This document shows positions 43,666 through 51,509 of a stretch of DNA of 64,000 nucleotides, in pieces; within the stretch, counting starts at the first letter, position 1, and each line of letters opens with the position of its first letter. The notes beneath the pieces were generated by a model. It saw only the letters and a list, made by a program, of their open reading frames with translations. It was not told where the DNA came from and did no database searches. This DNA comes from Streptomyces paludis (GTDB taxonomy: Bacteria; Actinomycetota; Actinomycetes; Streptomycetales; Streptomycetaceae). The stretch lies in contig NZ_CP031194.1 of the NCBI RefSeq assembly GCF_003344965.1, positions 5,270,001-5,334,000 of the forward strand. Direction: 5' to 3'. Position numbers and translations under genes: made by a program.

Positions 43666-44610
43666 GTGAGCACCCTCAGCAGTGACGCCACCGCACACCG
43701 ACCCATCGGCCTCACCGCCCACAGCGGCATCGACCGAGCCGCGCACCACCGCCTCGACGAAGCATGGCTCGCCGCCGCCTGGAGCCATCCCACGACCCGT
43801 GTCTTCGTGGTGTCCGGCGGCCAGGCGCTGATCGACGACACCCCCGACGGCCGGACCGAACTGGTCATGACCCCGTCCTTCGAAGCGCCCCTCACCGAGA
43901 CCCACCGCTACTTCCTCGGCACGGACGCGGACGGAGTCCGCTACTTCGCGCTCCAGAAGGACACACTGCCCGGCCGGATGGACCAGTCGGCGCGCCCGGC
44001 GGGGCTGCGCGAGGCCGGCACCCTGCTCTCGGCGCGCGACGCGGGCCTGATGGTGCACGCGGTGGCGCTGGAGAACTGGCAGCGGCTGCACCGCTTCTGC
44101 TCGCGCTGCGGTGAGCGCACGGTGATCGCGGCGGCCGGCCATATCCGCCGCTGCCAGGCGTGCGGCGCCGAGCACTACCCGCGCACCGACCCCGCCGTGA
44201 TCATGCTGGTCACGGACGAGGAGGACCGCGCGCTCCTCGGCCGCCAGGTCCACTGGCCCGAGGGCCGCTTCTCCACACTGGCCGGCTTCGTGGAGCCCGG
44301 CGAGTCGATCGAGCAGTCCGTGGTCCGCGAGGTCTTCGAGGAGGCGGGCGTCACGGTCGGCGAGGTCGAGTACATCGCCAGCCAGCCGTGGCCGTTCCCG
44401 TCGAGCCTGATGCTGGGCTTCATGGCACGCGCCACCTCGTCGGAGATCACGGTGGACGGCGAGGAGATCGAGGAGGCCCGCTGGTTCTCCCGCGAGGACC
44501 TCCGCGCCGCCATCGAGTCCGGCGAGATCCTGCCACCGGCAGGCATCTCGATCGCCGCCCGCCTGGTCGAACTGTGGTACGGAAAGCCCCTACCCAAGCC
44601 GACGTCCTGA
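43666..44610 (+). CDS. nudC: NudC-type NAD(H) pyrophosphatase
   Basis: 314 residues. N-terminal NUDIX-like domain, then a zinc ribbon (CSRCG and CQACG), then the Nudix box GFVEPGESIEQSVVREVFEEAGV, and the NudC-specific SQPWPFPSS about 17 residues after the box. NudC hydrolyses NADH to NMNH and AMP and removes NAD caps from the 5' end of RNAs. GTG at 43666 follows GGAAG. It is separated from the downstream mycoredoxin gene by 1.27 kb of unusual repeat DNA. Confidence 0.92.
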   Translation: MSTLSSDATAHRPIGLTAHSGIDRAAHHRLDEAWLAAAWSHPTTRVFVVSGGQALIDDTPDGRTELVMTPSFEAPLTETHRYFLGTDADGVRYFALQKDTLPGRMDQSARPAGLREAGTLLSARDAGLMVHAVALENWQRLHRFCSRCGERTVIAAAGHIRRCQACGAEHYPRTDPAVIMLVTDEEDRALLGRQVHWPEGRFSTLAGFVEPGESIEQSVVREVFEEAGVTVGEVEYIASQPWPFPSSLMLGFMARATSSEITVDGEEIEEARWFSREDLRAAIESGEILPPAGISIAARLVELWYGKPLPKPTS

Positions 44611-44744
44611 ACCACGGGGAGGGGCGGGGGCCGGGGCCGGAAGCGGGGGCAGGGGGAACGGCGGGGCGGTGACGCGGTGACGCGGTGACGCGGTGCGGGC
44701 CGGGGTTTGTCGAGGGTGGGTCGGTGGCGGGGGTGCGGGGTGAC

Positions 44745-45066
44745 GGGGCCGCCCCTCCTGGTGTGAGTGTCGCGTCTCCGTGTCAGGTGTAAAGGGCGCT
44801 CCTACGTCGCGTCGGCTGCGCCGATTCCGCTTCGCTGCACCCTTGACACCTGCCCCGGAGTCGCAAGTGCGGCTTGTTGGGAGGGGCGGCCGGGTGGGAG
44901 GGGGTTGCCCGGGGGGCCTGCCGTACTGCCGGCCGGTTCAGGGGCCGGCGGGCCGGTGGTCGGATAGCCCCTGCGGGGCTGCGCGGCAGAGGAATGGGGC
45001 GGCTCGGCACCGGCTCGGCGGCTGACGGTCCGCTGTGTGCTGAGACTCAAGCCCCGCTGGTCACCG
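44745..45066 (+). repeat. Left arm of long inverted repeat
   Basis: Colinear with the reverse complement of 45495-45807 over its entire length, with few indels. Exact matches include 44838-44860 with 45696-45718 (23 nt, containing TTGACA) and 44983-44999 with 45560-45576 (17 nt). The outer end begins GGGGCCGCCCCTCC. Confidence 0.9.
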
Positions 45067-45101
45067 TCGCGCTGTGGTGCCCGGAAGGCGGACGGTTCTG
45101 C

Positions 45102-45128
45102 TGTCCGGCCGGGCCTGCGGGCCGGACA
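45102..45128. repeat. Local hairpin inside the repeat island
   Basis: TGTCCGGCC (45102-45110) pairs perfectly with 45120-45128 around a 9-nt loop, just inside the left arm. No equivalent was seen by the right arm. Confidence 0.6.
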
Positions 45129-45141
45129 TCCCACCCATTCG

Positions 45142-45270
45142 CCCCATATGGGGCGGGTTGGTGGGTGGCTGGGGGTCTCCTCGGGTGGCACGTGTGTCCT
45201 CGGGTGCATTAGCGGCACTCCTGGGTGCATGGGCGGCCTTGAGGGGTCCACTTGGTGCCACACGCGTCCC
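45142..45270 (+). repeat. 129-bp direct repeat, copy 1
   Basis: Begins with the palindrome CCCCATATGGGG and ends CACGCGTCCC. It matches 45345-45473 at a constant 203-bp offset without indels, including exact runs 45187-45201 and 45248-45261. Confidence 0.85.
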
Positions 45271-45344
45271 GGTGGCCACTTTTCACGGTCGGACGGGGCC
45301 TGCCGCCCGGTCGGCCTCTCGGGACGCCCACCCCCGCCTGCATG

Positions 45345-45473
45345 TCCCATATGGGCTGGTTTGGTGGCCTATTGAGGGCCTTCTTGGGCGGCACGTGTGT
45401 CCTCAGGTGCGTTAGGAGCACTCCTTGGCGCATGGACGGCCTTCAGGGGCCCACTTGGTGCCACTCACGTCCC
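45345..45473 (+). repeat. 129-bp direct repeat, copy 2
   Basis: Second copy, beginning TCCCATATGGG. Exact runs 45390-45404 and 45451-45464 correspond to copy 1. Confidence 0.85.
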
Positions 45474-45494
45474 ACTAACCCCACCACCCCCACC

Positions 45495-45807
45495 CGGTGA
45501 CCAGCGGGGCATGTGTCTGAGGAACTGGCGGCCGTCAGCCGCTGAGACGGGCCGGGCAGCCCCATTCCTCTGCCGCGTGCCCCGCAGGGGCATCCGACCA
45601 CCGGGCCGTCGGACCCTGAGCCGAGTGGTAGTGCAGCGGGCCCCCTGGGCAACCCCCTCCCACCGGCCGCCCCTCCCAAAAAGCCGCGCTTGCGGCTCCG
45701 GGGCAGGTGTCAAGGGTGGGCGCAGCCCATCGCGCAGCGACGCGACGGAGGAGCGCCCTTTACTCCTGGCCTGGAGTCGCGACACTCACAGCTGGAGGGG
45801 CGGCCCC
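45495..45807 (-). repeat. Right arm of long inverted repeat
   Basis: Reverse complement partner of 44745-45066. It ends GGAGGGGCGGCCCC at 45794-45807. The bases just outside the two arms show no obvious target-site duplication. Confidence 0.9.
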
Positions 45808-45883
45808 GTGCCCAACGGCCGGACCGCCCCCGTTCCTTTGGCTTCCTGGTCCTGGCGCTGGCACGCGCCACCCGCGTTCGCGG

Positions 45884-46126
45884 TCAGGCGCCGACCTTCT
45901 GCTTGACCTGGGCCAGCGACGGGTTCGTCAGCGTCGAGCCGTCGGGGAAGAGCACGGTCGGGACCGTCTGGTTGCCGCCGTTCGCCTTCTCGACGAAGGC
46001 CGCCGACTCCGGGTCGTGCTCGATGTTGATCTCGGTGTACGCGATGCCCTCGCGGTCCATCTGGCCCTTCAGCCGACGGCAGTATCCGCACCACGTGGTG
46101 CTGTACATCGTCACAGTGCCCGGCAT
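45884..46126 (-). CDS. mrx1: Mycoredoxin (glutaredoxin-like)
   Basis: 80 residues, start TVTMYSTTWCGYC: the CGYC redox motif near the N-terminus is typical of actinobacterial mycoredoxin-1. Later TVPTVLFPDGS gives the cis-Pro loop and NPSLAQVKQKV the last helix. Mrx1 reduces protein-mycothiol mixed disulphides in actinobacteria, which use mycothiol instead of glutathione. The ATG at 46124-46126 follows GGAG at 4 nt; a longer open frame upstream has no support. It is divergent from uvrD2, with a 173-bp shared promoter region. Confidence 0.9.
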   Translation of the reverse strand: MPGTVTMYSTTWCGYCRRLKGQMDREGIAYTEINIEHDPESAAFVEKANGGNQTVPTVLFPDGSTLTNPSLAQVKQKVGA

Positions 46127-46299
46127 GGTCTCCGACGCTCCCTCTGTCTCTGGATGTGTGTCGCGTGAGCGGGTCGTTCGCTCGCATTCTGTCGAACGCG
46201 CGGGGCCCGGCGACCATTCCCCTCGTAGTCGTACGACTATCGGGGCGCGCCTGTGGACAACTTTCGCAGGGGTCACGGGCGACCTGGCAGCATGGCGGG

Positions 46300-48504
46300 G
46301 TGACATCAGCAACGTACTCCCCACTCTTCCCGGAGGAATCCGGCGGCGGCCAGGTCGTGGCCCCGCCGCCGGACGCCGACGCGGTGCTCGACGGGCTCGA
46401 CCCCGAGCAGCGCGAGGTGGCGACGGCCCTCCACGGGCCGGTGTGCGTGCTGGCCGGGGCCGGCACGGGCAAGACGCGCGCCATCACGCACCGGATCGCG
46501 TACGGGGTGCGGGCGGGGATCCTCCAGCCCGGCAGCATCCTGGCCGTCACGTTCACCAACCGCGCGGCGGGCGAGATGCGCGGGCGGCTGCGGCAGCTCG
46601 GCGCGGGCGGTGTCCAGGCGCGCACATTCCACTCGGCCGCGCTGCGCCAGCTCCAGTTCTTCTGGCCGAAGGCGGTCGGCGGCGAGCTGCCGAGGCTGCT
46701 GGACCGCAAGATCCAGCTGGTCGCCGAGGCCGCCGCCCGCTGCCGTATCCGGCTGGACCGGAACGAGCTGCGGGACGTCACGAGCGAGATCGAGTGGGCG
46801 AAGGTCACCCAGACGGTCCCCGCCGACTATCCGGCCGCCGTGGCCAAGTCCCTGCGCGAGCCGCCGCGCGATCCGGCGGAGATCGGTCAGCTCTACGGGA
46901 TGTACGAGCAGCTGAAGCGCGACCGCTCGGTGATCGACTTCGAGGACGTCCTGCTGCTGACGGTCGGCATCCTCCAGGACCGGCACGACATCGCGGACCA
47001 GATCCGCCGCCAGTACCAGCACTTCGTGGTGGACGAGTACCAGGACGTCAGCCCGCTCCAGCAGCGGCTGCTGGATCTGTGGCTGGGGGAGCGGGAGAGC
47101 CTGTGCGTCGTCGGTGACGCCAGCCAGACGATCTACTCCTTCACCGGTGCCACCCCCGACCACCTGCTGAACTTCCGCACCCGCCATCCGGGCGCGACGG
47201 TGGTGAAGCTGGTCCGCGACTACCGGTCCACCCCCCAGGTCGTCCAGCTGGCCAACGGCCTGCTGAACCAGGCGCGCGGCCGGGCCGCCGAGCACCGGCT
47301 GGAGCTGATCTCCCAGCGCGCGGCCGGCCCCGAGCCGGTCCGTACGGAGTACGGGGACGAGCCCGCCGAGGCCGAGGGCACCGCGCGCCGGATCCGGGAC
47401 CTGATCGCCTCCGGCGTCCCGGCCGGCGAGATCGCCGTGCTCTTCCGCATCAACGCCCAGTCGGAGGTCTACGAACAGGCCCTGGCCGACGCGGGCGTGC
47501 CGTATCAGCTCCGGGGGGCCGAGCGGTTCTTCGAGCGCCAGGAGGTGCGCGAGGCGGGCGCGGCGCTGCGCGGCGCCGCCCGCTTCGGGGGGAACGACGC
47601 GCTGCTCGACGATGTCGTCGAGCTGCCCTCGCAGGTGCGGGCCGTGCTCTCGACCAAGGGCTGGACCACCGAACCTCCGGCGGGTTCGGGGGCCGTCCGG
47701 GACCGCTGGGAGTCGCTGGCCGCGATCGTCCGGCTCGCCGAGGACTTCGTCCGGGCCAGGCCGGACGCCACGCTGTCCGATCTGGTGGCCGAGCTGGACG
47801 AGCGGGCCGCCGCACAGCACGCGCCGACGGTGCAGGGTGTCACGCTCGCCTCGCTCCACGCGGCGAAGGGCCTGGAGTGGGACGCCGTCTTCCTGGTCGG
47901 GCTCACGGAGGGGATGATGCCCATCACCTACGCCAAGACCGACGAGCAGGTCGAGGAGGAGCGCCGGCTGCTCTATGTGGGGGTCACCCGGGCGAGGGTT
48001 CATCTCTCGCTCTCCTGGGCGCTCTCGCGCTCTCCGGGGGGCCGGGCGACCCGGCGGCCCACCCGCTTCCTGAGCGGGCTCCGGCCGGGCTCCGGCGCCT
48101 CCGGCGCCCGGGACTTCCGGACGGGCTCCGGCGTGACGGCGGAGCGCGGCCCGGCCCGGCGCAAGCAGCGCGGTCCCGCGCGCTGCCGGGTCTGCCGCAA
48201 GACCCTCACCGACGCCGGGGAGATGAAGCTCATGCGCTGCGAGGACTGCCCGTCGGACATGGACGAGGGGCTGTACGAGCGGCTGCGCGACTGGCGCGCG
48301 GACCAGGCGGAGCGGCTGAGCCAGCCCGCCTACTGCGTGTTCACCGACAAGACGCTGATGGCGATCGCGGAGACCGTGCCGGGCAGCGCGGGCGAGCTGG
48401 CGGTGATCTCCGGCGTCGGTGTCCGGAAGATGGACCGGTTCGGAGCGGATGTGCTGGCGATCTGCGCAGGTGAGGAGGGTGTGGGGAGCGATGGGGACGG
48501 CTGA
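46300..48504 (+). CDS. uvrD2: UvrD2 DNA helicase
   Basis: 734 residues from GTG at 46300. SF1A motor: Walker A AGAGTGKTRA, VTFTNRAAGEMR, VVDEYQDVS, VGDASQTIYSFTGA, LHAAKGLEWD and YVGVTRARV. The C-terminus carries the tetracysteine module CRVCRKTL...MRCEDCP (about residues 628-648) and an HRDC-like domain ending in GVGVRKMDRFGADVLAIC. This layout defines mycobacterial UvrD2, which is essential there and can pair with Ku. It is the third UvrD-type helicase within 14 kb, after AdnA and AdnB. Confidence 0.92.
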   Translation: MTSATYSPLFPEESGGGQVVAPPPDADAVLDGLDPEQREVATALHGPVCVLAGAGTGKTRAITHRIAYGVRAGILQPGSILAVTFTNRAAGEMRGRLRQLGAGGVQARTFHSAALRQLQFFWPKAVGGELPRLLDRKIQLVAEAAARCRIRLDRNELRDVTSEIEWAKVTQTVPADYPAAVAKSLREPPRDPAEIGQLYGMYEQLKRDRSVIDFEDVLLLTVGILQDRHDIADQIRRQYQHFVVDEYQDVSPLQQRLLDLWLGERESLCVVGDASQTIYSFTGATPDHLLNFRTRHPGATVVKLVRDYRSTPQVVQLANGLLNQARGRAAEHRLELISQRAAGPEPVRTEYGDEPAEAEGTARRIRDLIASGVPAGEIAVLFRINAQSEVYEQALADAGVPYQLRGAERFFERQEVREAGAALRGAARFGGNDALLDDVVELPSQVRAVLSTKGWTTEPPAGSGAVRDRWESLAAIVRLAEDFVRARPDATLSDLVAELDERAAAQHAPTVQGVTLASLHAAKGLEWDAVFLVGLTEGMMPITYAKTDEQVEEERRLLYVGVTRARVHLSLSWALSRSPGGRATRRPTRFLSGLRPGSGASGARDFRTGSGVTAERGPARRKQRGPARCRVCRKTLTDAGEMKLMRCEDCPSDMDEGLYERLRDWRADQAERLSQPAYCVFTDKTLMAIAETVPGSAGELAVISGVGVRKMDRFGADVLAICAGEEGVGSDGDG

Positions 48505-48517
48505 GGCGAACTGGACG

Positions 48518-48557
48518 AAAAAATAGTTTGCGCCCGCGCGGGGAATCCCCATAGGTT
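48518..48557 (+). promoter_or_regulatory. wblC promoter with AT-rich WhiB7-type motif
   Basis: An AAAAAATA tract lies just upstream of a -35-like TTGCGC (48528-48533), then an 18-bp spacer and TAGGTT (48552-48557). A short AT-rich block next to the -35 is the reported recognition site of WhiB7 bound to the housekeeping sigma factor, so autoactivation is likely. Confidence 0.65.
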
Positions 48558-48575
48558 CTTAACCACGGAAACAGT

Positions 48576-48590
48576 GGCTTCTCCGAAGCC
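48576..48590 (+). promoter_or_regulatory. 5'-terminal hairpin of the wblC leader
   Basis: GGCTTC-TCC-GAAGCC, a perfect 6-bp stem about 12 nt after the predicted transcription start. Confidence 0.4.
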
Positions 48591-48684
48591 CTGGACCGTG
48601 CTCTACTTATCTCAGCTGTACTTGTCCATATACGTACGACTGGCCCCGGCCGGTCTTCCGAGACGCCGAGAGGAGGCGATTCCA

Positions 48685-49041
48685 GTGATCAGCATCAACA
48701 CAGGCTTCATCAGCACCGGCACCATCACCGTCGGCAAAATGACCGATCGCTCGGTCGTCTCCGCCTGCTCGCTCGGCCTCTCCCGGTCCGAACTCATCGC
48801 CAGTGGACTGCCCGGCGCCAGTGCCGTGCGTCCCGCAGGACTGTCCGTTCTCCCCGTGCGGGAGCGCACGGCCCCGAAGCGCGATGAGCGACCGACCAAG
48901 GCACTGGAAGCAGGAGCAGCAGCAGCGGCACAGGCCACGGTCTATGCCTTTGCGGCGACCGGTGCCGAAACGAAGAAGCAGACGCAGCATCACACGATGT
49001 GGGCCTTCCGTGGGCTCGAACCCTGGAGCGATCCAGCCTGA
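48685..49041 (+). CDS. Leader ORF upstream of wblC (118 residues)
   Basis: GTG at 48685 has a near-perfect AGGAGG 8 nt upstream. The 118-residue product begins ISINTGFISTGTITVGKMTD, is rich in Ser, Ala and Thr, and contains a run of five Ala. No known domain. It ends with TGA at 49039-49041, inside a small hairpin (49037-49053) 24 nt before the intrinsic terminator that precedes wblC. The arrangement suggests that its translation controls readthrough into wblC, as reported for upstream ORFs of whiB7-class genes. It could also encode a functional protein; the composition is compatible with either. Confidence 0.65.
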   Translation: MISINTGFISTGTITVGKMTDRSVVSACSLGLSRSELIASGLPGASAVRPAGLSVLPVRERTAPKRDERPTKALEAGAAAAAQATVYAFAATGAETKKQTQHHTMWAFRGLEPWSDPA

Positions 49042-49053
49042 TCCAGCATCAGG
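49037..49053 (+). promoter_or_regulatory. Stop-codon hairpin of the wblC leader ORF
   Basis: CCTGAT and ATCAGG form a 6-bp stem that encloses the TGA stop of the leader ORF. Confidence 0.5.
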
Positions 49054-49064
49054 CAGGCGCCTTC

Positions 49065-49103
49065 AGGGCCGCGGAACCCACCCGGGATCCGCGGCCCTTT
49101 CGT
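49065..49103 (+). terminator. Intrinsic terminator/attenuator before wblC
   Basis: A perfect 11-bp GC-rich stem (49065-49075 with 49088-49098) is followed by TTTCGTTT, the clearest U-tract terminator in the window. It sits between the leader ORF and wblC on the same strand, so most transcripts should end here unless it is prevented from folding. Confidence 0.85.
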
Positions 49104-49211
49104 TTGCCCCGAACGGGGCGGACGGGCGAGAAGGGTCTCGGGGCACGCACCACCGGTACCAGCCGACCACCGGGCAACAGCCCGGAACCGATCAGACGAG
49201 GAAGACACCCC

Positions 49212-49580
49212 GTGCAACTCGAAGCGCACGCCCCGTCCGTACCGCCTTCCGAAACGAACTCCCCGCCCGTCCCCACGGAGGACTCCACCTTGACCCCCCT
49301 GACCGCGCTCACCGCGCTCGACGACGCCATCGAGAACCTGGGCGTACCCGTCCCCTGCCGTGCCTACGACCCGGAGGTCTTCTTCGCGGAGTCCCCGGCC
49401 GACGTGGAGTACGCCAAGGCCCTCTGCGGCACCTGCCCGCTGATCGAGGCATGCCTCGCCGGCGCCAAGGAGCGGCGCGAGCCGTGGGGTGTGTGGGGCG
49501 GCGAACTCTTCGTCCAGGGCGTGGTCGTAGCCCGGAAGCGTCCCCGTGGACGCCCGCGCAAGAACCCGGTCTCGGCATGA
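49212..49580 (+). CDS. wblC: WblC (WhiB7) transcriptional regulator
   Basis: 122 residues from GTG at 49212 (AGGAAG upstream). WhiB features: four iron-sulphur cysteines (VPCRAYD, then CGTCPLIEAC), the GVWGG turn, and a C-terminal AT-hook RPRGRPRKN specific to the WhiB7/WblC class. WblC binds the housekeeping sigma factor and activates intrinsic resistance genes after ribosome-targeting antibiotics. It also activates its own promoter. The N-terminal ~45 residues are low-complexity. The next gene overlaps by ATGA. Confidence 0.95.
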   Translation: MQLEAHAPSVPPSETNSPPVPTEDSTLTPLTALTALDDAIENLGVPVPCRAYDPEVFFAESPADVEYAKALCGTCPLIEACLAGAKERREPWGVWGGELFVQGVVVARKRPRGRPRKNPVSA

Positions 49581-49900
49581 ACCTCACCGGAACCATCGAC
49601 CGCCCCTACACGCACGATCCCCAGAAGCAGGCTCCGATGACCTCTTCCCCGAGCGAGCCTTCGGGCTCCGCCACCCCAGCAGTCACCACCATGGGCGCGA
49701 ACGAGTCGCGTCAGAACAGGACCCGCGAGATGCAACTCATTCCAGAAGCCCTGGCTCGCGCGCATATGAGCGAACGCATGCGGGAAGCCGACGCGGAACG
49801 CCGGGCCGTGCGCCTGGTCGCCGCTCGGCGCATGCAGCGTCGCGCCGAGCGCGTGTCGATGCGCGCCCGCCGCGCGCTGGCCATGGCCGTCATGCAGTAG
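49577..49900 (+). CDS. Small basic protein coupled to wblC
   Basis: 107 residues; ATG at 49577 overlaps the wblC stop as ATGA. The N-terminal half is Ser/Pro/Thr-rich; the C-terminal half is a highly basic helix (MREADAERRAVRLVAARRMQRRAERVSMR, here shown only as the segments ERRAVRLVAARR and RRAERVSMRARR). It might bind nucleic acid or be membrane-associated; function unknown. An alternative ATG at 49637 would give 87 residues. Translational coupling to wblC implies that it is induced together with it. Confidence 0.6.
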   Translation: MNLTGTIDRPYTHDPQKQAPMTSSPSEPSGSATPAVTTMGANESRQNRTREMQLIPEALARAHMSERMREADAERRAVRLVAARRMQRRAERVSMRARRALAMAVMQ

Positions 49901-49925
49901 GAACAGCAGTAGGAACAGGCAGCAC

Positions 49926-49968
49926 AACAGCGGGGCCGGTCCGTCAGGACCGGCCCCGCCGCGCTGTT
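49926..49968. terminator. Bidirectional terminator
   Basis: A 12-bp perfect stem (49931-49942 with 49947-49958), extended by AACAG/CTGTT across a bulge, between convergent genes. Confidence 0.85.
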
Positions 49969-51440
49969 CAGGCGTCCGCCTCGACCGCGACCCCGCCCGC
50001 GCTCTTCTCCAGCGACACCGCCTCCGGCACCGTCTCCGACACCGGCGTCTGCTCTGTGTCCGAAACCTGCTCCGGGTCGGGGTCCGGCAGGAAGCCCGGA
50101 AGCCACGACTCCAGCTCGTCCCGGAGCCGGACCGTCGCGTTCAACTGACAGAGCACCCCGATCGTGCTCAGTGTGACCCGGTGGATCAGCAGATACGCCG
50201 GGGGCAGATTCAGCTGCTTGCCCAGCTGATGGGCGGGCGAGCGCGGGTCGCCGATCCGGGTGGCCTGCTCGCGCATCCAGCCGCGGGTGAAGGTGAACTC
50301 CTCCACCGCCGTCGGTTCGATGATCGGCAGCAGATACTCCAGCACACCATCGGGGTCGAGATCGACGGATCCCTTGACGAACCCCTCCTCGCACAGCCGG
50401 TCGTACACCACCTGGGCATCGCCCTCCAGCGCCATCCGCAGCGCCTCACCGATGATCCCGGGCAGCCCGCCCGGCAGCCGGTCCACCGTGCCGAAGTCCA
50501 GCACCCCGAGCCGGTACGCGCTCTCGTCCCCGCTCCCGTCTCCGCTGTCCTCCCCGCCGTCCGCCGGCGGCAGCAGCCGGAAGTTCCCCGGATGCGGATC
50601 CGCGTGCAGCAGCCCCGTACGCGCCGGGCCCGAGAACAGGAACCGCGCCAGCAACTGTCCCGCCCGGTCCCGCAGCGCGGGGGTGCCTCCGGTGATCACC
50701 TCCGCCAGCGGCACGCCCTCCATCCACTCGGTGACCAGCACCTGTTCGCCCTGGTGCACCACATCCGGCACCACCACATCCGGATCGTCCGCGAACTCCA
50801 CCGCGTGCGCCCGCTGGGCCTCGGCCTCCAGCGCGTAGTCCAGCTCCTCGGAGACCCGGTCCCGCAACTCGGTGATCAGCGGCTTGATGTCCATCCCCGG
50901 GATCAGCGGCCCCAGCAGCCTGGCGAACCGGCTCAGCTGGGTGAGATCGGAGAGCAGCGCCTCCCCGGCCCCCGGGTACTGCACCTTGACCGCGACCTCG
51001 CGTCCGTCGTGCCACACCGCCCGGTGCACCTGTCCGATCGACGCGGCGGCCGACGGCTTGTCCTCGAATTCGAGGAACAGCTCCCGCCACTCCTCACCCA
51101 GCCGCTCCGCCAGCACCGCGTGAACCGTCCGGGTCGGCATGGGCGGGGCGGCGTCCTGGAGTTTGGTGAGCGCGGCCCGGTAGGGCCCGGCGATCTCCTC
51201 GGGCAGCGCCGACTCGAAGACGGACAGCGCCTGCCCGAACTTCATCGCCCCGCCCTTCAGCTCCCCGAGGACCTTGAAGAGCTGGTCGGCGGTGCGCTGC
51301 TGCAATTCCCGGGAAACGATCTCGGCGGACTTCCCGCCGATCCGCTTGCCCAGACCCCAGGTGGCCCGGCCCGCGAAACCCAGTGGCAGGGTGGCCAGCT
51401 TCGCGGTGCGGGTGACCGCCTTGCGGGGAAGATCGGACAT
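49968..51440 (-). CDS. ABC1/UbiB-family atypical kinase
   Basis: 490 residues. UbiB hallmarks: the inhibitory KxGQ motif in GGAMKFGQALS, the Ala-rich loop AAASIGQVHRA in place of the glycine-rich loop, VAVKVQYPG (Lys), HADPHPGNF (catalytic loop) and LDFGTVD. UbiB proteins are ATPases or kinases linked to quinone or other lipid metabolism; a role in menaquinone handling is a guess. A negatively charged C-terminal tail follows. ATG at 51438-51440 follows AGGAGG. The E1-like gene lies 69 bp upstream on the same strand. Confidence 0.88.
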   Translation of the reverse strand: MSDLPRKAVTRTAKLATLPLGFAGRATWGLGKRIGGKSAEIVSRELQQRTADQLFKVLGELKGGAMKFGQALSVFESALPEEIAGPYRAALTKLQDAAPPMPTRTVHAVLAERLGEEWRELFLEFEDKPSAAASIGQVHRAVWHDGREVAVKVQYPGAGEALLSDLTQLSRFARLLGPLIPGMDIKPLITELRDRVSEELDYALEAEAQRAHAVEFADDPDVVVPDVVHQGEQVLVTEWMEGVPLAEVITGGTPALRDRAGQLLARFLFSGPARTGLLHADPHPGNFRLLPPADGGEDSGDGSGDESAYRLGVLDFGTVDRLPGGLPGIIGEALRMALEGDAQVVYDRLCEEGFVKGSVDLDPDGVLEYLLPIIEPTAVEEFTFTRGWMREQATRIGDPRSPAHQLGKQLNLPPAYLLIHRVTLSTIGVLCQLNATVRLRDELESWLPGFLPDPDPEQVSDTEQTPVSETVPEAVSLEKSAGGVAVEADA

Positions 51441-51509
51441 GAGCCCCTCCTCGGACGTACTGCGACGAGTCCCAGACAGCCAAGACAACCAAGCCGGCCG
51501 CTACAGCGG

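Larger units (their letters stand above)
44611..45883. other. 1.27-kb non-coding repeat island
   Basis: No open frame here has a convincing start, ribosome site or recognisable protein. It begins with an 8-bp tandem repeat (GCGGTGAC three times, about 44666-44690). The bulk is two inverted arms (44745-45066 and 45495-45807) around a spacer with two 129-bp direct repeats. A 6-bp hairpin at 45853-45870 may end the mycoredoxin transcript. Base composition differs from the flanking genes, with many G and C runs. Confidence 0.75.

Noticed and set aside
44802..45350. Several 70-180 residue open frames on both strands within the repeat island
   Set aside because: They overlap each other, lack ribosome sites and gain apparent repeats only because the DNA is repeated; composition is not protein-like. 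The inverted-repeat DNA explains them.
44745..45807. Insertion sequence
   Set aside because: The arms are far longer than IS terminal repeats, no transposase is encoded and no target-site duplication is visible. A non-autonomous element remains possible.
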